Source: Alphaproteobacteria bacterium 41-28 (GTDB lineage: Bacteria; Pseudomonadota; Alphaproteobacteria; UBA9655). From it: a DNA stretch of 64,000 nucleotides. Numbering within the stretch: the stretch's first letter is position 1; each line of letters starts with the position of its first letter. Positions 57,837 to 64,000 of the stretch are shown here, piece after piece. The notes beneath the pieces are model-generated. The model saw nothing but the letters and a program-made list of their open reading frames with translations, did no database searches and was not told the DNA's origin. The DNA lies in assembly GCA_001897795.1 (NCBI GenBank), contig MKUL01000017.1, positions 62,001-126,000 on the forward strand. Reading direction: 5' to 3'. A program made the position numbers and the translations under genes.

Positions 57837-59230
57837 TTTGTGATCCCCCTCACCCGCCCTTTCGGGGCGACCTCTCCCACAAGGGGAGAGGTAGTTTTAA
57901 TCACCTCTCTCCTTGTGGGAGAGGTCGCCACGTGCGGAGCGAGTGGCGGGTGAGGGGCCCTTTCAAACTTTGCGGCAAAGAACCCATCCGTCCCATTTTG
58001 AAGAGGAGACAGTGACAAAAAAGGAGCTCCCCCAAGGCCACAAGGAATAAGTATAAAGTTTGGGTGCTTTTCAAGAAAGGCATACACCACATCTTCATTT
58101 TCCTCACAGAGCAGCGAGCATGTTGCATAGACCAGAATCCCTCCAGGTTTAACAAACTGAGCCGCGCCCTCCAAAAGAGTGGTTTGAAGCTCGGATAATT
58201 CCTGAATATCTTCCCGTTTTATATTCCACTTTTGATCGGGATTACGCCGCCAGGTGCCGCTTCCGGAACAGGGGGCATCGACCAGAACACGATCGAACCG
58301 TTCCTTTTGGCGCTTGAGCCATTTATCATTAACGCCATTGATTTCCCTTAATTCCACATTGAAGGCCCCAGCTCGTTTAAGCCGTTCCTTCGTCCGCTTA
58401 AGCCGCCATGCGGCTGTATCGGTGGCTACAACACGTCCTTTGTTTTGAAGCAGGGCAGCCAGGGCGAGTGTTTTTCCCCCAGCTCCTGCGCATAAATCTA
58501 AGACAGTTTGAGCCGGTTGAACGTCCATAAGGTTTACAATCAGCTGAGATCCTTCATCTTGGACCTCAACAAGGCCGTCTTGGAAAGCTTTGGTTTGTGT
58601 GATATTTTCACGTCCTTTAATTCGCAATCCCCAGGGGGAAAGCTGGGTGGGAGCTACCACGAGGCCGGTTTGCTCTAAGCTCTTAAGGGCTTCCTCTCGC
58701 GTTCCCTTAAGGGTGTTTACCCTTAAATCAAGAGAGGCTTGTTCTAGAAAGGCTTGGATTTCCTTTTTTAAATTTTCTCCAAACCGACGTTTTAGCAAAG
58801 GAAAGAGCCATTCCGGATACTCGCCTTCAACCCAAGGAGGCAGGGTTTTAAGATCCGGGAGTTTCTCAAAAATGGAACATTCTTTATCTGAAAGCTTTTC
58901 TGGAGCGTATTTCTCTCCAGAAAATAAAATTCCAATTTTATCCCGGGCTACTTTTTCAAAGAGCCATAAATAGGCAAGTAAGCGAATTCGGCCCGCATCA
59001 TAGGCATTCATGAGGAGAGGGGAAAGACCTCGCTCAAGGGCCCACCAATCACAAGAGGCTCTGTGACGCATAACACCATAGACAGTGGCCGAAATTGCTT
59101 GGCGGTCTTTTGCGCCAATGTAGCGGCGGGTTTTAAAATATCCATGTACCACTTGATCCAGGGGCTTTTTATCCGTTCCGTGGAGGGCTAAAATATCAAG
59201 CGTACTTTCAAGACGACCGGAATCTTTCAT
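57833..59230 (-). CDS. rsmB: 16S rRNA m5C967 methyltransferase
   Basis: VQDEGSQLIVNLMDVQPAQTVLDLCAGAGGKTLALAALL; VLVDAPCSGSGTWRRNPDQKW; YATCSLLCEEN; C-terminal tail repeat-derived. Confidence 0.92.
   Translation of the reverse strand: MKDSGRLESTLDILALHGTDKKPLDQVVHGYFKTRRYIGAKDRQAISATVYGVMRHRASCDWWALERGLSPLLMNAYDAGRIRLLAYLWLFEKVARDKIGILFSGEKYAPEKLSDKECSIFEKLPDLKTLPPWVEGEYPEWLFPLLKRRFGENLKKEIQAFLEQASLDLRVNTLKGTREEALKSLEQTGLVVAPTQLSPWGLRIKGRENITQTKAFQDGLVEVQDEGSQLIVNLMDVQPAQTVLDLCAGAGGKTLALAALLQNKGRVVATDTAAWRLKRTKERLKRAGAFNVELREINGVNDKWLKRQKERFDRVLVDAPCSGSGTWRRNPDQKWNIKREDIQELSELQTTLLEGAAQFVKPGGILVYATCSLLCEENEDVVYAFLEKHPNFILIPCGLGGAPFLSLSPLQNGTDGFFAAKFERAPHPPLAPHVATSPTRREVIKTTSPLVGEVAPKGRVRGITK
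57845..57958. repeat. Repeat family R1, copy 7 (encodes 3' end of rsmB)
   Basis: CCCCCTCACCCGCCCTTTCGGGGCGACCTCTCCCACAAGGGGAGAGGTAG...CACCTCTCTCCTTGTGGGAGAGGTCGCCACG...GGCGGGTGAGGGG. Confidence 0.9.
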
Positions 59231-59898
59231 GGGCGAAATCCTATGGCAACAACGTACATCTCTGCAGAATCTGATCGACTTGCTGGTGGCTTGTAATGGC
59301 TCACCTTTTCAAAATGTTTCTTTAAGAGTCCTAAGAGCTCTTTTTCAGTTCCTCCGCGCAATACTTTAACAACAAAAGAACCTCCCTTCTCTAGAACCTC
59401 TTGGGCAAAAGCAAAAGCTTCTTCGGCTAGAGCCATGATGCGTATGTGATCTGTTTGCGTATGGCCTGTGCTGGAAGCCGCCATATCACTTAACACCACA
59501 TGGGCCGAGCCCATCAGTGTTGTTTTAAGCTGTTCAACAACCTGGGGATCACAAAAGTCTCCACAGATGAGATGGGCACCCATAAGAGGTTCTATGGGTG
59601 TTAAATCCACTCCAACAACTTGGCCCTTGGCTCCAATGTGCTCAAGTGTGACTTGAGTCCACCCCCCTGGTGCGGCGCCCAAATCGACAACACGGGAACC
59701 TGGTTTTAAGATTTTAAATTTGTCATTAATTTCAATCAGCTTATACGCTGCTCGCGAACGATAACCAGCAACTTTTGCTTTTTGAATATAAGGATCATTC
59801 AGCTGACGGAGGAGCCACTTTTGGGAGGAGGTCGTTCTTCCGCGTGATGTCTTTAACCGTACAAATAACGGCCGTCCCGAAGATGTTTTCTTTGTCAT
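59227..59898 (-). CDS. rlmE: 23S rRNA Um2552 methyltransferase
   Basis: YRSRAAYKLIEINDKFKILKPGSRVVDLGAAPGGWTQV; VLSDMAASSTGHTQTDHIRI. Confidence 0.95.
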   Translation of the reverse strand: MTKKTSSGRPLFVRLKTSRGRTTSSQKWLLRQLNDPYIQKAKVAGYRSRAAYKLIEINDKFKILKPGSRVVDLGAAPGGWTQVTLEHIGAKGQVVGVDLTPIEPLMGAHLICGDFCDPQVVEQLKTTLMGSAHVVLSDMAASSTGHTQTDHIRIMALAEEAFAFAQEVLEKGGSFVVKVLRGGTEKELLGLLKKHFEKVSHYKPPASRSDSAEMYVVAIGFRP

Positions 59899-60884
59899 CG
59901 CTGAATCAAATCCAAGAGGATTCCTTCACGCACACCTCGGTCAGCTACGCGTACGGGATTAATAGGAAAGACATCATAAATCCCTTCAAAAATAGCAACT
60001 CCCCCCATAACGAGTTCCGCCCTCATTGGGCCAATACAGGGATGAAGCAACAATCTTTCAGGTGTCATGGCATAAAGTGAAGAAACAGTTTGCTTGACGA
60101 TTTCAGGTGTTAGCTGAAGTCCACTCACGCGCATCCGGTCGTATCGATCCAGATTCATATGAATTGCCGCTAAAGTTGTCACAGTTCCACTTGTTCCAAT
60201 GAGTTGGATATTCTTCTTCCTAAGTTGCGGATAAATATGGGCTCTATCACACAGAACTTTCACTTCCTTGGCAACGGCTTTGCGAACTTTTTGAAGAAAA
60301 CGAAGAGAAGACGGTTCAGATCGTAATGTCTCTGCAACGGTTACAACACCTAAGGGAAGAGAGGTCCATTCAATTATTTCAGGAAGTTTGTGAGGAAAAA
60401 GCTCCATCCACATCACTTCTGTACTTCCCCCTCCAATATCAAAGGCAATGGCATAGCGGGTGCTAGAATCAAGCAAGTCAGCGCAGGCCACAATAGCAAG
60501 TCGTGCTTCTTCAGCCGGAGAGACGACTTCAAGCTCCAAACTAGTTTTGGAGCGAATTTCTTCTAAAAAAGTGTCGCGATTTGATGCTTCTCGGCAGGCT
60601 GCCGTTGCTATATAACGCTTACGTGATACATTGTGAGTCTTTATCTTTTTGGCACAAATTTTAAGGGCTCCAATGGCTCTTCGCATCGCTTCCTCAGAGA
60701 TATGGCCTTTGGTTGCAAGTTGATCCCCGAGCCGAATCACCCTTACAAAAGAATCAATAACCTGGGGTCCTTCTGGTGTTACGGCAGCAATGAGCAGACG
60801 ACACGTATTTGTCCCCAAATCAAGAGCAGCGACATACTCTTGGGGCTCTTCCGAAGCGTTATGATGCAAAAAAGACTCAACCAT
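59895..60884 (-). CDS. Ppx/GppA phosphatase family exopolyphosphatase
   Basis: YVAALDLGTNTCRLLIA; AIAFDIGGGSTEVM; QLIGTSGTVTTLAAI. Confidence 0.93.
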   Translation of the reverse strand: MVESFLHHNASEEPQEYVAALDLGTNTCRLLIAAVTPEGPQVIDSFVRVIRLGDQLATKGHISEEAMRRAIGALKICAKKIKTHNVSRKRYIATAACREASNRDTFLEEIRSKTSLELEVVSPAEEARLAIVACADLLDSSTRYAIAFDIGGGSTEVMWMELFPHKLPEIIEWTSLPLGVVTVAETLRSEPSSLRFLQKVRKAVAKEVKVLCDRAHIYPQLRKKNIQLIGTSGTVTTLAAIHMNLDRYDRMRVSGLQLTPEIVKQTVSSLYAMTPERLLLHPCIGPMRAELVMGGVAIFEGIYDVFPINPVRVADRGVREGILLDLIQR

Positions 60885-61044
60885 CTTTATACCCTAAATC
60901 GACTCGCCGCTTCCGGCAACTTTTATATGGGGAAGAATGAAAAAATTTTAAGGGGTGGAATGTTCAGCTTCTTTTTGATCTGTTAATATAAGTGATTGAT
61001 GGTGCGATTATTCGCTTGCCATCGATTAAATTGGGGAGACTCAA

Positions 61045-61300
61045 ATGAAAAAAACAACCATAAGCTCCATTATTGCCGCTGCTTTTAGCCTCGTCGTTTT
61101 TTGAAGCAGTTCATGCTCAAGAACATGGCAAAACGGAAGATTGGAAATCGGGTCCCGTAGCAGCTGAAGCTGAGGCTGACCTTATTAAAGTGCATGCCGG
61201 AAGTTGTGTTCCTGGACATTGTGGTAGTTCTCCCACCAAAGATGATGTGAAAGAACTTTCTCCTCCAGGAGGAGCTAGTGATAAGATTGGTACACCATAA
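61045..61300 (+). pseudogene. Frameshifted small secreted protein; candidate RiPP (bufferin-like) precursor
   Basis: ATG at 61045: MKKTTISSIIAAAFSLVVF then TGA at 61102-61104; deleting one T from the T6 run (61097-61102) gives MKKTTISSIIAAAFSLVVFEAVHAQEHGKTEDWKSGPVAAEAEADLIKVHAGSCVPGHCGSSPTKDDVKELSPPGGASDKIGTP. Confidence 0.6.
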
Positions 61301-61398
61301 AAAAAGAAATAAATTTTAGAATTTGTTAACAATTGAGCTGTAGGATCTCGTGAGTGTTCATTGAACATTTTAACAATAACTTAAATAGGGAGACTTAA

Positions 61399-61683
61399 AT
61401 GAAACAGAAAACATTAACAGCCACAGTTGCTGCAGCTTTTAGCCTTATTGCACTTGAAACGGCAAATGCAGAAGAACAAGCCAAAACAGAAGGCACAGAA
61501 AAGTGTTCGATTGTTGGGTATGATAAAGCAGGTAAAGAATTAGGCCTTATTAAGGCAGGTAAGGGTGACTGTAAAACAGAAAAAAACTCCTGCACTGGAG
61601 AAAATAAAGCTGGTGAAAAGGATGCATATATTACCGTTCCTAAAGGTGTTTGCGAAAGAATTGAGGGTGGAACAGTAAAGTAA
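61399..61683 (+). CDS. DUF2282 family protein, BufA1-type bufferin precursor
   Basis: Signal peptide, then EKCSIVGYDKAGKELGLIKAGKGDCKTEKNSCTGENKAGEKDAYITVPKGVCERIEGGTVK: the 4-Cys DUF2282 pattern. Confidence 0.85.
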   Translation: MKQKTLTATVAAAFSLIALETANAEEQAKTEGTEKCSIVGYDKAGKELGLIKAGKGDCKTEKNSCTGENKAGEKDAYITVPKGVCERIEGGTVK

Positions 61684-61808
61684 ACAGTAATTGACTTCTT
61701 TTCACCATAAATGATCTACCTGGTGGGTCATTTTATTATTTTATCGAACGTGGGCAGAGCTAGTGGTGCAAATTTTAAATAAAAAGGCACCTCATGCTCA
61801 CACCCACA

Positions 61809-61966
61809 ATCGTCATTCCCGCGAAAGCGGGAACCCAGGAAAAGCGTTTAAAAACAGAAAGCTATATGAGATGATGTGCTAAGAGAAACGACAACTTTAA
61901 AAAATATTTTTTTTGTTTCAGATTCTTCCTGGATTCCCGCTTTCGTGGGAATGACGATTGGGGGGG
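61809..61966. repeat. Palindromic repeat family R4
   Basis: ATCGTCATTCCCGCGAAAGCGGGAACCCAGGAA ... TTCCTGGATTCCCGCTTTCGTGGGAATGACGAT. Confidence 0.88.
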
Positions 61967-61982
61967 GGGGGGACGATAAAAT

Positions 61983-62870
61983 ATGGAGAGTTATTTAAGG
62001 ATTGCGCCACTAGTGAAACTAAAACCATCAAATTCTCATGACTTAGTAGGGGTGGGCTTACGTCACCCCCACTATTCCTACGTCTTGGAAAACAAACCTC
62101 CTTTGGGGTGGTTTGAAGTTCATAGTGAAAATTATTTTATGAAGGGAGGTCCTGCTCTTCACTTTTTAGAAAGAATCCGAGAAGAGTATCCGTTAAGTCT
62201 CCACGGGATCGGTCTTTCGTTGGGGTCAGCGGATGGGCTTGATAAGAATCACTTACGTCGATTGAAAGACCTTATTTACCGGTTTTCACCTTTTCTTGTT
62301 TCCGAACATTTGTCTTGGTCTCGGGTCAACGAAACCTATTTTCCTGACCTCATACCTCTGCCTTATACGGAGGAAACATTTTCCCTTCTGGCTCAAAATA
62401 TTGACGAAGCCCAAACCTTTTTAGGTCGAGAGATTCTCGTTGAAAATCCTTCCTCTTATCTGGAGTACAGAGATTCAATTTTTTCTGAAACAGACTTTTT
62501 GGCATCCCTTTGTCGGAAAACGGGGGCGAAAATTTTGCTGGATATCAATAACGTGTATGTTTCTTCTTTTAATCACGGTTGGGATGCTGGCGCCTATATA
62601 CGGGCCATTTCTCCAGAATTTGTGGGAGAAATTCACCTTGCGGGTCATAGCCTTAGAACCTTCGAAGATGGGTCCGTTCTTCGTGTGGATACCCATTCCT
62701 CATGTGTTTGTGATGAAGTCTGGGCGCTTTATCACCAAGCACTTCAGCAGGGGATACGGGCTCCTACTCTTATTGAATGGGATGAGGAAATTCCGGATTT
62801 TGAAGTTCTGATGCAGGAAGCGATAACGGCTCAAGGTTTTCTTGAGAAAAAGGAAGTTGCTTATGGTTGA
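61983..62870 (+). CDS. DUF692 / multinuclear iron-dependent oxidative enzyme (MNIO), BufB-like
   Basis: LVGVGLRHPHYSYVLENKPPLGWFEVHSENYF; LSLHGIGLSLGSADGLDKNHL; VSEHLSW; LVENPSSYL; KILLDINNVYVSSFNHG; EIHLAGHS. Confidence 0.95.
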   Translation: MESYLRIAPLVKLKPSNSHDLVGVGLRHPHYSYVLENKPPLGWFEVHSENYFMKGGPALHFLERIREEYPLSLHGIGLSLGSADGLDKNHLRRLKDLIYRFSPFLVSEHLSWSRVNETYFPDLIPLPYTEETFSLLAQNIDEAQTFLGREILVENPSSYLEYRDSIFSETDFLASLCRKTGAKILLDINNVYVSSFNHGWDAGAYIRAISPEFVGEIHLAGHSLRTFEDGSVLRVDTHSSCVCDEVWALYHQALQQGIRAPTLIEWDEEIPDFEVLMQEAITAQGFLEKKEVAYG

Positions 62871-62875
62871 CCTTC

Positions 62876-63084
62876 ACGGTAACTTTTCACCTCTTTGTGT
62901 CATCCTTGGTAAGAAATGCTTAGTTTTCCGACGGAAAACTTTAGCATTGCTTGGCCGAGGATCTATAGGGCTACAGGATCCTCGGGCCAAGAAAAGCCAT
63001 TGTTTTTCATTGAAAAAACAAGGCTTTTCTAGCCCAAAGAGCTTGTCCTCGCGAAGGCGAGGAATGACACGTATGGGGAGGATG
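62876..63084. repeat. Repeat family R2, copy in the bufB-bufC intergenic region
   Basis: GTGTCATCCTTGGTAAGAAATGCTTAG...GGCCGAGGATCT...GATCCTCGGGCCAAGAAAAGCC...GAATGACACG. Confidence 0.85.
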
Positions 63085-63088
63085 GTGA

Positions 63089-63850
63089 ATGGTTAATCTT
63101 CAAGTCCTTCAAAAGGATTTTTTAGAAAGTTATAAAGGGGATAGCTCATTTGAAAATTATATTCAAATGAACGGGCCTTCTCCCCAAAATCGTCTGTCAA
63201 TTCATCATAATACCATTAGAGTAGGGCTTAAAAAGGCACTTGCCATCACCTATCCGTTAACATGGGAGCTGATAGGTGAGGACTGTGCGAATGGTGCGGC
63301 TTATGCCTTCCTCCGCGAAGAGCCTCATCTTCCAAAAACAGGAAACCTTGATGAGTGGGGGGCTGCGTTTCCCGATTTTTTGGAACAATTCCCTCCTACA
63401 CAAAGTCTTGCCTATCTTCCCGATTTTGCAAGGTTAGAATGGCTTAAACACATGGCTTACTCTGCGGAAGATCAAATCCCCTTAAGCGCTCATGATTTTA
63501 AAGATATGGACGCCGAAAACTATGCAAAGCTTCTTTTAAAATTGCATCCTTCAGCTCATTTTTTTTCCTCTTCTTTTCCTTTAGACCAGATTTTGGCCGT
63601 GGTGAACGGGGATGTTGAATCTATTGAACTTGAAAGTCGAAAATCATACGCACTTGCGATAAGACCATTCCAAACTGTCCACATTCATTGGCTTTCAGAG
63701 ATTGATTTTGCTTTTTTCTCTTATCTTCAAAAGGGTGACTCTTTGATTGAGGCAATTGAGGGAATTGACGAGAAAAAATTTCACCTTCATGAAACCCTTT
63801 CCTTTTCTCTTCAAAATGGGTTATTTTCTGAGTACGCGTTCACATCATAA
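63089..63850 (+). CDS. DUF2063 / HvfC-BufC N-terminal-domain protein, BufC-like
   Basis: QKDFLESYKG...RLSIHHNTIRVGLKKALAITYPLTWELIGEDCANGAAYAFLREEPHLPKTGNLDEWGAAFPDFLEQF....LPDFARLEWLKH. Confidence 0.9.
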   Translation: MVNLQVLQKDFLESYKGDSSFENYIQMNGPSPQNRLSIHHNTIRVGLKKALAITYPLTWELIGEDCANGAAYAFLREEPHLPKTGNLDEWGAAFPDFLEQFPPTQSLAYLPDFARLEWLKHMAYSAEDQIPLSAHDFKDMDAENYAKLLLKLHPSAHFFSSSFPLDQILAVVNGDVESIELESRKSYALAIRPFQTVHIHWLSEIDFAFFSYLQKGDSLIEAIEGIDEKKFHLHETLSFSLQNGLFSEYAFTS

Positions 63851-63866
63851 TAAAAAGGTAAATTGG

Positions 63867-64000
63867 ATGGCGTATTCTAAGGCTGCACATAGCTCGATAA
63901 TCGTAAGAAGCTATTTAAACATACTCTTTTTTCTAGAAAAGTTTATAGGCCCTCTCCTTTTTCTTTTCATTCGTATTTGGATGGGGCAGATTTTTTGGTA
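63867..64000 (+). CDS. DoxX-like membrane protein (partial, runs off right edge)
   Basis: MAYSKAAHSSIIVRSYLNILFFLEKFIGPLLFLFIRIWMGQIFW; position after DUF2063. Confidence 0.6.
   Translation, partial: MAYSKAAHSSIIVRSYLNILFFLEKFIGPLLFLFIRIWMGQIFW

Noticed and set aside
57812-58015. 67-aa plus-strand ORF (HPPFRGDLSHKGRGS...LSPCGRGR)
   Set aside because: Translation of repeat R1 antisense to rsmB; typical spurious repeat ORF.
62842-63096. 84-aa plus-strand ORF overlapping the end of the DUF692 gene
   Set aside because: Encoded mostly by the R2 repeat; no conserved features.
1-64000. tRNA, rRNA, transposase or integrase genes
   Set aside because: None recognised on reading; no cloverleaf T-loop context or DDE/tyrosine recombinase motif noticed. 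A tRNAscan/Infernal run would settle this.

Overview
The window looks like chromosomal DNA of a low-to-mid GC alphaproteobacterium. The gene set (CtrA, an RcdA-like DUF1465 protein, sdhCDAB, Rsm22, T6SS sheath genes, many lineage-specific secreted proteins, palindromic repeats) suggests a host-associated, Holosporales/Paracaedibacter-like lineage; that placement is inference. Housekeeping genes recognised include glnA, proC, yciA, bamB, der, acnA, ctrA, parE, sdhBADC, hslO, prmC, nth, dapB, hprK, rsmB, rlmE and ppx/gppA. Most notable: (1) two tandem ~1110-aa paralogs (16937-20272 and 21003-24338) that appear to fuse a pentameric ligand-gated-channel-like module, a degenerate PPP-phosphatase-like module and a type-1 periplasmic-binding-protein module; (2) a bufferin-type MNIO/RiPP locus at the right edge (DUF2282 precursor, DUF692, DUF2063, start of a DoxX-like gene) with an extra frameshifted precursor-like gene; (3) a secreted OTU-like protein with a protamine-like basic tail; (4) a secreted protein ending in a HicA-like domain; (5) exact TTAA-N7-TTAAC CtrA boxes upstream of ctrA and of two tiny Flp pilin genes absent from the ORF track; (6) dispersed palindromic repeat families, one of which encodes the N-terminus of PrmC and the C-terminus of RsmB. 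No tRNA, rRNA, CRISPR array or transposase was recognised. All family assignments come from reading protein motifs; no search was run.
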